NCBI RefSeq assembly: GCF_001632365.1
Contig: NW_024468535.1
Coordinates: 465,157-479,445, forward strand
Source: Laetiporus sulphureus 93-53
Lineage: Eukaryota > Basidiomycota > Agaricomycetes > Polyporales > Laetiporaceae
DNA length: 14,289 bases
Direction: 5' to 3'
How positions within the stretch are numbered: position 1 is the stretch's first letter; the number at the start of each line of letters is the position of its first letter. Below, in pieces: positions 1 to 7,500 of this stretch. The translations under genes and the position numbers were made by a program. The notes below the pieces were generated by a model. That model worked only from the letters and a program-made list of their open reading frames with translations, did not search any database and was not told the origin of the DNA.

Positions 1-118
1 CTGACTATTGGAGACGTTAGGTATATTTGGTATCTAAGTCTCTATCCACGTTGTGGACTAGTACGTGTGAGAAGGCACACGTGGTTCTGAACGTTCTAGC
101 AGGAAACACTTCATAACA
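1..118 (+). repeat. 3' end (U5) of the 5' LTR of element A
   Basis: These 118 bases align without gaps to 3965-4082. By eye there are seven differences, all transitions. The LTR ends in CA at 118, followed by TT and then the primer site, the spacing expected if integrase trims two bases. The rest of this LTR lies left of the window. Confidence 0.9.
63..82 (+). other. U5 stem-loop (U5-IR analogue)
   Basis: ACGTGTG (63-69) and CACACGT (76-82) form a perfect 7-bp stem around AGAAGG. In the 3' LTR copy (4027-4046) one C has become T, which leaves a G-T wobble and keeps the stem. Tf1 of fission yeast needs an inverted-repeat stem-loop in U5, near the primer site, for self-priming. The position here, about 40 nt upstream of the primer site, fits that role. 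The function is inferred. Confidence 0.5.
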
Positions 119-120
119 TT

Positions 121-131
121 TGGAAGAGGTT
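121..131 (+). other. Primer-binding site of element A, self-priming type
   Basis: TGGAAGAGGTT lies two bases after the LTR end. It begins with TGG, as tRNA-type sites do, but it is the exact reverse complement of AACCTCTTCCA at 3728-3738 in the 3' LTR. That site is 33 nt downstream of a TATA box, where the RNA should begin. Tf1 uses the first 11 nt of its own mRNA as primer in this way. I could not match the site to the 3' end of a tRNA I know. Confidence 0.75.
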
Positions 132-143
132 TTTCTATAGGTC

Positions 144-508
144 AACCTGTTTAGGTTTAGAACCACTTACCAGAAGTGGGGTCTACTTGGATGCTACAGG
201 AAAATCAAGACCTGTGTGGTCGCTTCCAGGACCTGTGTGGTTACCTTGGTACGACAAGGAAGGGGAACCTGTGTGGTCACCAACAAACCTGTGTGGTTCA
301 ATCAAATCTGTGTGTTTATCAAACTCAAGCACTAGCAGTTACCTGTGTGGTAATCCAGAAGAGAAGCCCTCAACTGAGGCACATGTAGAAGACATGCTAA
401 AGCCCTTCCCAGGGAAGGCAATTCAGAATCAAGAAGATTCAAGGAACTAGCGATAGTCTGTGTGACTATCCAGAAGAACTCGGCGTGAAAACACGGACCC
501 GTGTGGTC
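144..508 (+). other. Leader hairpin array with TGTGT loops
   Basis: The untranslated leader between primer site and gag ATG carries a repeated 13-17 nt motif that folds as a small hairpin with a TGTGT loop. Copies are at 209-221 (GACC/GGTC stem), 230-242, 267-277, 286-298 (AACC/GGTT), 305-317 (degenerate), 338-354 (GTTACC/GGTAAT), 452-470 (GATAGTC/GACTATC) and 496-508 (loop CGTGT). The last two strong stems share little with the first, yet still pair. Related or extra hairpins lie at 144-157 (AACC/GGTT), 163-179 (CCACTT/AAGTGG) and about 403-418. The arrangement suggests an RNA signal, for example for packaging by Gag; the role is inference. Confidence 0.6.
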
Positions 509-546
509 AATGAACAATTGGTTAAGGGCCACCAAGAAAAGGCAAG

Positions 547-3321
547 ATGTCGTATCACGAAAACAAAGGATACGAATCAGACTCCGGAGATGAGCCGATA
601 GGCTATCAAGGAGACAAAGGATACATGACGCCGTTGTCATGGAACGATGCAACCAATGAAGAGTTAGATTGGTTCAAAGACGTCAGGAATACGTGAGCCA
701 TTGCGCTGCAAAGACGACAAAGGTTGGGGAACCTTACAACCCCAGAAGAGCAGCATCAGCTTTGAGAGCTCGAACATGACGTTGAAGAAATTCGACGGGT
801 AATCAATAATAGGAAGGACATTGCAAAGGATTTCGAGGACAAATTCCTAACGCATATGGATCTTCCTAGAGGAAAAGCGATACAAGTCAATCCAAGGCCA
901 GAGGATGCCGAAGGATCAAACAAGGATAAAGGACGGGAGGAATGGAATCCTCTCAGCATCAATCCAAGTTTATTAAGGAGTGGCAACTCTAGCATTACGC
1001 CAACATCCAGGAAGCCCTACGATGGGTTAGGATTATGGAAAGGAGTCAGGACGACACCTTTAACCAGGACATCCTCAGAAGGAGGAAGGCCAGTAATGCC
1101 ACTCGAAGTACCAAAAAGGTCACAATCAGCCATGGCACAAACAAGTAGTTTGGGAACTACTATTCAAAATCCCATCAAAGCATGGTACGATCCAGCCAAT
1201 GGACCACCAGTGCATCCAGGACTGACATGTCTGAAATTCCAGTGGCAGGAATATCTCCTGGAAATGAATCTATACGTGCTGTATAATTCTGCACAACCAG
1301 AATTGGAAAAGGAGGAATTACAGCTAGGGGAGATCTGACCATTCACAGGAGATAAGCGAACATTTACATCACTCCTCCAAGCTGGAGAGCGACATCTCCA
1401 GGCAAACATCCACATATATGATAACGACTACAGTCAGATAACATTCATCCTATCCCACTTCGAACCTGGTTCAGCAGCAGCAAAATGGGTCGAATCATGG
1501 GAAGCAGCGATGATCGCATCTACAGGAAGATCAGATGATCTAGGACTTTATCGCGACTTTCGGATGACTCTCCAAGAAAAGTATGGAGGAGTCGCAACCA
1601 AGGATCAAGCATGGCAAACGTTACTCGACAATCAGTGTAGGCAGAAGAAAGGAAAGGTCGACAATTACATCAGGAATCTCGATATCCTATTTTGCTATGC
1701 TGAAATCGATGATGACTATACCAAGCTCATTCATTTCAAGTGAGGCTTAGAATCGAAGTTGGCAGAAAAAGTCTTCCTTATCCCTAATCCTCCAACAACG
1801 TATGAGGATGCTTGCGACCTTGCGAGACAAGTCAACGACCTTCAAAATGCCCATAAGGGAAAAAGCAATATCTTCGATTTCATCACACATGCGAATCAGG
1901 GTGATTCAATGAATGAAGGAGATTCGATGGATGTAGATGATCCCAATGCAATGGACATCGACAGGGCATGACAAATACGACAAGTACGGAACCTTCCAGT
2001 TAAAATATGCCTGTGCTACCGATGCAGAAAACCAGGGCACGAGATGGATCAATGCCCCGCAAAGAAGCCAAACATCGATAGGACCCTGCAAAACATGCAA
2101 CCCGTATAAATTGTCAAATTAACAAAGAAGCAGAAGGCTTCTTCAATTAAGAGAAAAATTGCATACGCGTCTACTGGATCAAAAGAACCCTCAAAAGATC
2201 TGTCAATCACGAAGAAGATGCGGAAGCAGATTGAGCAGCTGGTAACTAAGTTGGTTAATGAAAAACTCGTTAACCTTCTTCTCGGAGCCGGCGGTCAAAA
2301 CCACCATGTCGATCGAAAGGAAAAGGAAGACGAAGAAGATAATGACGAACCTATGGATATCGATCGAATGTCTGAACATATTCTTGGCATGAACACCATT
2401 CAAATTGGTGCCATACGTACTCATTCATCGCATAAAGACCAGACAGCCTTCCCTACATCAATATGGAAGGAAGTACTTATGGCATCACTCGATATCAGTC
2501 AAAAAGAATGGCATGGTATCAAGGCCATTGTCCAAAGAAAATTTGACAAGAGGTGACAAGGAGATGACGATGAAAGTACTTCATCATCTACATCTTCCTC
2601 TTCAGCAAACAGCATGTCCAACCAACGTATGAAGACATGTCCTAACCGGAAGGGCGAAAAGAAGAAGACAAAGCAGCAGCAGTCGACTAAGTCAGGCCAG
2701 CAGTCTTCACCTTCCATTAACCAATGGATCAATCAGCCATTTAAGGGGACTCGTGAAGATTCTCGCCATTCACAACCGGGACAAGGACAGTTCTCTGATC
2801 GATGCTGGAACTGCAATCGTATCGGACATCGTGAATTTGAATGCCCAAAGCCGCATCGGATGGAGGCTACTTCTGAAAACAGTAACAAATCAAGGTCGCG
2901 ACCGCTGCGACAGCACGAATGATGGAATGCAGGACAATTACCCGATTCGTTATCACCCAAGCATTTCAAGGCAGCCTATGCATGAAACTCCAGTATTGAT
3001 TCCTCGAATCCAAGTACTGGCAGCAATGCGAAGCAAGGAACTCCTCTGAGTCCCTCAAACCTGCACGTGCATCACAGTGGACGTACCGTCGAGTTGTTTA
3101 ACAGTGATTCTGAATCATCAAGCACCAATCAGACTTCTTGGGCTGATCAAGTCGAAAAGAGATACCCGTCTCTGGGCAACCCTACACCAGAACAGTCAAG
3201 CATCGGCACAAATGATGAATCCTCTGCTGAATCACATGACAGCTCCACGCATACTATTTCAAGAATACTTCCTTCCTCAAAGCGGAAGCGCAGATGGAGA
3301 AGATGGGATCTTATGGTTTAA
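547..3321 (+). pseudogene. gag: gag polyprotein of element A, nonsense-riddled
   Basis: One frame of 925 codons starts at ATG 547 (residues MSYHENKGYE) and ends at TAA 3319. It holds nine premature stops and no frameshift: TGA at 694, 763, 1336, 1741, 1969, 2554, 2920 and 2983, and TAA at 2107. Codons about 265-428 form a retrotransposon Gag capsid-type domain, from PFTGDKRTF to the stretch after LIPNPPTTYEDACDLA. Where related Gags usually have RGL, this copy has stop-G-L at 1741, so the lost codon was probably CGA. Two CCHC zinc knuckles follow, at codons 490-503 and 753-766, each downstream of an acidic stretch containing MDIDR. The tail is rich in Ser, Asn and acidic residues and ends in a basic cluster. 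Gag would coat the element RNA in a cytoplasmic particle. This copy is dead. In the last 60 codons another frame stays open towards the LTR, so a late frameshift is possible. Confidence 0.85.
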
Positions 3322-3343
3322 TTGCCAAGAGGTCTTGGCAGTT

Positions 3344-3354
3344 GGAGAGGGAAG
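3344..3354 (+). other. Polypurine tract of element A
   Basis: GGAGAGGGAAG is an 11-base purine run, 22 nt after the gag stop and 4 nt before the proposed LTR start. This is the expected site for plus-strand priming. The gap of four bases is slightly long, so the exact LTR edge remains uncertain. Confidence 0.55.
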
Positions 3355-3445
3355 CTTGTGTTACGAAACATACCGTCGCTCATGGTCACGTAATCCCCAT
3401 GAACAAGCACCTAGAAGAGACGCCCAATCACGGTCAGGTGATATC

Positions 3446-3501
3446 AGTCACTATGTGACTGAGGACAGCTTCTAGTCACTATGTGACCGAGGACAGCTTC
3501 T
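3446..3501 (+). repeat. 28-bp tandem repeat with palindromic core in U3
   Basis: Two head-to-tail 28-bp copies (3446-3473, 3474-3501) differ at one base. Each contains GTCAC-TAT-GTGAC; in the first copy the arms extend to an 8-bp perfect palindrome, TCAGTCAC/GTGACTGA (3444-3462). The position, about 200-250 bp upstream of the TATA box, suggests a duplicated upstream activating site for a dimeric protein. Confidence 0.65.
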
Positions 3502-3694
3502 AGGGTTCTTAAACTCTAACCCCAGGATCTGCGATCCAGGACTTTGGTTCTCATTTCATATTTCAGGTATTTCACCTACGCTTTTCTTAGCTCGCCAATT
3601 ACCTGGCTCACAGCAGCTAAGCTCCGGTGTGTTTCACCTATCTTTAGGATAACGGAACCCCTTGTACTAGTACCCCAGACTATAGGTCTGCAAC

Positions 3695-3738
3695 TATATA
3701 AAGGGGCAGAGCAGCAGTGGGAAGACTAACCTCTTCCA
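3695..3738 (+). promoter_or_regulatory. TATA box and predicted RNA start / self-primer of element A
   Basis: TATATAAAG is at 3695-3703. AACCTCTTCCA at 3728-3738 is perfectly complementary to the primer site at 121-131. The 33-nt distance from TATA to 3728 matches a normal RNA polymerase II start, so R should begin at or close to 3728. Confidence 0.7.
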
Positions 3739-4082
3739 CCTGTGACTCTGAACGTTCTCAGTTCTAGAACCCTCGTGCAATCGTACTCGCTCTCAAGAGG
3801 TAGTAAGCTCGTACACTTGCTAGAGTCAGAACAGCGAACCTAGTAACCTGCGGGTGAACATGCAGTAGCTGTAGCGGCCAAGGCCTAGCAAGGGTAGAGT
3901 GAGGACCTCACTGCTACATCGTCTACTAGGCTTGACCACACTATAAACCCTGCTAATAGTCTGCCTGACTATTAGAGACATTAGATATATTTGGCATCTA
4001 AGTCTCTGTCCACGTTGTGGACTAGTACGTGTGAGAAGGCATACGTGGTTCTGAACGTTCTAGCAGGAAACGCTTCATAACA

Positions 4083-5928
4083 TTTTGCCGCAGATCTCCT
4101 TCAAATGCTGCTGTGCATCCTTGTCTGGGTTGAGGGTCCTGTAGTTTACTTTGAGAATGTCGACGAAGTCTAACCAAGTACCGAGTGATTGCTGTGCCAC
4201 TGCCCTGGTTGCGTATTCTGACATGTAGGTGAATGCGCCACCTTCCAAGTGCAGCAGGGCTGTGGTAATCTTGTGCTCATCGTCATTGATCTCATTTCAC
4301 CACATCCATATTCCGAGTTGTTGGAGCCAGTCCTTCAGACTTCATTTGCCCGAGTAGTGTGGAGGTTCAGCAATTTTGATGCGGAGTTTGTAACCTTGAC
4401 CGGATGTGTGACCTTGCGTCATTGCGATGCCACTTGCTTTTAGTGAAGCTAACTCATGGCATAACTTGATATTTTCTGCACCGAGTTCCATCAATTTTTT
4501 TCCCATGTCTAGCATGGCTCCCTGTGTGCCTGTGATCTCATCGTTGAGAACCGTCATGTGCGCATCTTGCGCTTGAATTTTGTTGTTAAGCCTTCCGATT
4601 TCTGTTTGGAGGACTGCCTCCTTCAATCGGTGCTCGCTTCAGTTCGACTGAATTATCACGTTGAAGGCTCTCTTGTGCTCGTACATTTTGTTTCCAAGCA
4701 TGTTCTAAACCTTTTTGACTCCGGTGTTGACCGTGAGCTTCATGGCGACTATGACCCATTCTTGGATATGATCCAGGACTTCACCGAGAGTGGATTGCCT
4801 GAGTGCATCTTCTAGATGCTGAAATTGCTGTCCATCAAACTCCCAAATGAGAGGGACGTAGGTGGGTAAAAGTGATGGTGTCGAAGATTTGGGTCCTCCG
4901 ACTTGTGATGCAGAGTCCTGGGATCCTAGTCCAGGCTCAGGTGAATTGCGTTGCAAGGCACGTGAGGTACTTCTGTCATGTGTCTCAATGTTAGAATGGA
5001 GTACATCCTTCATTGGTTGTCTGAATGTAGACATGTGGGGATGGGAAGGTTCGGCCATTGTGCAGTGTAACTAGTACAAAAAATTCAAGTATCTCTTCTT
5101 TGAGATCTCAAATAGTGTCCTGACTATCCTGTCTAGTGTCTCCTGTTTCCCAATCCGTTGAAAGCTGATTCTGCCTATCTTCAAGCAGACCATGTTGATA
5201 ATTTGTTTCTCGATGAATGTGTATTTGCAAGCTCTCGTGTAAAGGTCTGCGCAGACCTTGTCTAGTTCTGACAATAGGCACTGTAGTCCTTTGCCTCTCA
5301 AATTCTCATCGAGGCATTCCCAGAAGGCTCCTAATAAGGGTTGGAGCCTGAAGTGAGTGGCGAATACTTGCTTCTTGAGGGTTTCAAGGTGAAGTGTGGG
5401 CCTGACTCTCGATGGAAGTGGACAGATTGGTCGTGCATGTGTGCTGACTTTGATAAAGTTGGGGAGTGGTTGCATGGGCTGTGGAGTGATAATGACTGGG
5501 GGGATAGCATTGGAGGTGATAAGTTCTGGCGGTGGTGCCAGCTTGTGACTACCGGTGGTGAGGTGTCCTCTTCTGGGCTTGTAGCATTCGAGCGAAGGGG
5601 TGTGACTATGAGGCCAGTGAATGATTCTGCACTGTATGATGTGTGTGGTGTCAACTACCCTGGCTGCTGTGCATTGCTGGTCTGTGGAGGATGCACCTAG
5701 AAATGCTAAAGTGAGGAGCCTTTCTCACTCCTTGTTGGTTTCCTGACACTTATAGTGGACGTTGAGGTCAATCCTAGGGAGGGCCTTGCACTTTGGAGCT
5801 TTGGGCTGCTCAGTGTCTTGCTGAGGCTCACACCTGGTAGAGATTGGATTGGAATGTGTGTCAAAAAAGCCATGCACTATGGCTGAAACTGCTTGCACTG
5901 AAAATACATGGCCACTTGTGCTAGACAC
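4083..5928 (-). pseudogene. gag: gag of element B, truncated and with nonsense mutations
   Basis: On the minus strand one frame runs from ATG 5928, 23 nt after the primer site, to the insertion point at 4083. It has six stops and no frameshift: TGA 5727, TAG 5073, TAG 4707, TGA 4641, TGA 4344, TGA 4299. The first 286 codons are Pro/Ser/Thr-rich, then basic and helical; I do not recognise this part. After TAG 5073 the same frame continues to MAEPSHPHM at 5058. Codons after 4626 look like a coiled coil (LNNKIQAQDAH to the region near 4420). The capsid-like domain follows (KIAEPPHYSGK, then DWLQQLGIW and TTALLHLEGGAFTYMSEYA). The stop at 4299 falls in the W-W-N stretch and fits TGG to TGA. Either the true Gag starts at 5928 and TAG 5073 is a mutation, or Gag starts at 5058 after a separate upstream frame ending 12 nt before it. 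Confidence 0.75.
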
Positions 5929-5950
5929 TAAGCAGGGGTGCAGAAAATTG

Positions 5951-5963
5951 TCAGATTGTTTCT
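5951..5963 (-). other. Primer-binding site of element B, self-priming type
   Basis: On the minus strand AGAAACAATCTGA follows the LTR end after TT, the same CA-TT-site spacing as in element A. It is the exact reverse complement, over 13 nt, of TCAGATTGTTTCT at the predicted RNA start (minus strand 6176 to 6164). It lacks the TGG that a tRNA-primed site would have. Confidence 0.75.
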
Positions 5964-5965
5964 AA

Positions 5966-6666
5966 TGTCACAGCACCACTGGACAAGAGATCAAAAAGAC
6001 TATAAAAGGAAATGGTCACGTGGAACATGCCGCCCTGATTCCCCTGATCCCTTATGTGGCTTGAGAGCCTAACACTTACTTGTTGGTGAAGCAAGCGTAT
6101 GGAAGGGTGAAAGATATATGGTGGAGCTGGTAGGCTCAGTGGGTGCTACAGTGGTAGACGAGGAGAAACAATCTGAAGTTTTGTCCTCTACATGGCTGGT
6201 CTTATATACATGTACAGGAGCCTGATTACATAACCTTCATCATACCACTACTACAAAATAGATGATTGGCTATCTACGTATCTAGGTGACTAAACTATAT
6301 ATGGAACAATAAGTGGGAAGATCTATCCTAAACTAGAATAATAGGTGAGAAGATCGGTCTTCATCCATAACAATGGTGAGATGATCCATCCTATCGTGGT
6401 AACAGCCATACCTTGAGCTGATTGCCTAGACAATCCTAAACAATAGTCCTTGTTCCCTTTGTTTCTAAATGGATGCCTCTATTGCATCCTGGAATAGACA
6501 GGTCCGATAGTATTATCTGCAGGTCTGGGCCATAACATGTGATATGGACTATCACCTGATCTCTATGTGTCACGTCTGTGGCTAAGTAGCGTGAGATATT
6601 GGTGAAGCATGTGATCTGTGGCATGAGAAAAGTCACATGCAGACATTGTGGCAAAAATCTGTGACA
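5966..6666 (-). repeat. 5' LTR of element B, 701 bp
   Basis: The edges are TGTCACAG and CTGTGACA, a perfect 8-bp inverted repeat. The sequence matches the copies at 7648-8366 and 12988-13710 over its length. In minus orientation it carries a TATA box at 6208-6202, a predicted RNA start at 6176, and a hairpin at 6017-6029 that in the other two copies is a perfect CACGT/ACGTG stem, in the position of a U5 inverted repeat. It differs most from the other two copies. Confidence 0.88.
6164..6208 (-). promoter_or_regulatory. TATA box and self-primer sequence of element B
   Basis: On the minus strand TATATAA begins at 6208, and TCAGATTGTTTCT starts at 6176, 32 nt downstream. The 13 nt match the primer site by complementarity and are unchanged in the other two LTR copies (7864-7876 and 13206-13218). 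U3 would be about 490 nt and R-U5 about 210 nt. Confidence 0.65.
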
Positions 6667-7084
6667 AATAGCTTTAGTGTCCCAGCGGCGTGCAAAACTG
6701 AAGGTTAGGATGAGATCAAAGCATAGGATGTTGAATCCCATGGTCACGATGTAAGCTCGGTCCTCATGGCTTTCATACAATTGCTGCCAAGCTGTAGCCG
6801 AGCAAGGATTAGGCAGCAATTCTGCATGGCACAGGTATCCTCAATTAGCCTGATGGTGGTCTATTCATTGCTGTCGATCTTCAGAGGTCCCAGTATATAG
6901 CAAGGTGACGATGAGGATTTGATCTCTCTCCAACTGAGCTTCATCTTCCTCTTCCTGTTCTGCCTCATGGGTGACACTGAGATGACCAAGGACATTTTTC
7001 ATTAAAGATTGTGAAGCCACGAAATGATACAGGGCAAAAGCATGTCTGTCAAGTGCAAGTGCCACAACAGGTTCAAAGTCCGCA
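6667..7084 (-). pseudogene. PIF/Harbinger-like transposase, 5' fragment (left palindrome arm)
   Basis: The minus strand encodes the same N-terminal residues as the right copy: VALALDRHAFALYHFVASQS, then an acidic run EAEQEEEDEA, LERDQILIVTLLYTG and, after two in-frame stops (in the stretches DRQQ-stop-ID and QAN-stop-GY), LLPNPCSATAWQQLYESHED and YIVTMGF. It ends at RRWDTKAI, where the LTR of element B begins. No start codon is evident; the residues may follow a splice acceptor. It lacks the catalytic domain in this window, and the remainder may lie beyond element B. Confidence 0.7.
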
Positions 7085-7500
7085 CTACAATATAAAAATA
7101 TTCTAATGCAACGCTACGGTGTGAGCTATTCTATCAAGTGCCTTCTGGATATGATTTGACACTCAGCTTTATAATCTGAAATGTGTTCTAAACCTGCAGG
7201 ATGGCATCCAATATGTTGGAGGCAGAAATTTAAAATCATATATTTTAAGAAATGACACCATTTTCAAACTCACCAGATACATTTAGAATTTGAGTGCTGT
7301 TGAATGTAATCATACATTTTTGAATTTCAAACTATGACATGTATAAAATATCTAGTAGCAGATGAAGGTGTAATTAAATGCCATCCTGCAGGTTTAGACT
7401 GCATTTCAGATTATAAAGTGGAGTTACAAATCATATCCAGAAGGCACTTGATAGAATGGCTCACACTGTAGCATTGCATTAGTACATTTTTATATTGTAG

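Larger units (their letters stand above)
1..4082 (+). mobile_element. Element A: gag-only LTR retrotransposon, 5' end outside window
   Basis: Two LTR copies in direct orientation (1-118, cut by the window edge, and 3359-4082) bound an interior of about 3.2 kb. In order the interior holds a primer site (121-131), a hairpin-rich leader, one long gag frame (547-3321), a purine tract (3344-3354) and the 3' LTR. I find no protease, reverse transcriptase, RNase H or integrase in any frame. The gag stop lies 22 nt before the purine tract, leaving no room for pol. It resembles the non-autonomous gag-only elements described in plants as TR-GAG, and would need pol from another element. It is inserted into the gag of element B; the right flank after the terminal CA is ttttg, the presumed 5-bp target duplication, whose partner is outside the window. 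An internal deletion of a full element is the alternative. Confidence 0.8.
3359..4082 (+). repeat. 3' LTR of element A, 724 bp
   Basis: The right end is fixed by the match to 1-118. The left end is inferred from terminal inverted repeats: TGTTACGAAAC at 3359 against GCTTCATAACA at 4072-4082, 9 of 11 positions pairing and both mismatches being transitions. It follows a polypurine tract. Predicted parts are U3 3359-3727, with a 28-bp tandem repeat and a TATA box, and R-U5 3728-4082. The motif CTGAACGTTCT occurs near the start of R and again near the end of U5. An alternative left edge at about 3439 (TGATATC) is possible but has no purine tract or inverted repeat. Confidence 0.75.
4083..6666 (-). 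mobile_element. Element B: 5' part of a Ty3/gypsy-type retrotransposon, cut by element A
   Basis: Reading on the minus strand, this segment has an LTR (6666 to 5966), a 2-nt gap, a self-priming site, then one long gag frame from 5928 that runs to 4083 and stops abruptly at the end of element A. The rest of B (pol and 3' LTR) should lie left of the window, beyond A. The 5' flank at 6667-6671 is aatag, the presumed target duplication; the palindrome's other arm shows the uninterrupted site at 8639-8643. The LTR belongs to the same family as the copies at 7648 and 12988. Confidence 0.8.

Noticed and set aside
121..131. tRNA primer site because it begins TGG
   Set aside because: The exact 11-nt complement lies at the predicted RNA start, and I could not match it to a known tRNA end. 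A tRNA search would settle this.
176..450. Two short plus-strand frames with repeated Leu-Cys-Gly
   Set aside because: The repeats come from the CCTGTGTGGT hairpin motif and fall in different frames, so they are a property of the RNA leader rather than a protein.
547..3321. TGA read as a sense codon in element A
   Set aside because: TGA also interrupts the transposase and MYB-like genes, and is a normal stop after the dUTPase; the lost residue appears to be Arg or Trp depending on site, which fits mutation and not recoding.
3077..3475. 132-codon plus-strand frame overlapping the end of gag
   Set aside because: It overlaps the gag frame in another phase and runs into the LTR; it is best seen as a shadow, though a late frameshift in gag is not excluded.
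5331..5654. 107-codon minus-strand Ser/Pro-rich frame
   Set aside because: It overlaps the longer frame from 5928 that joins the gag domain; composition alone does not support a second protein.
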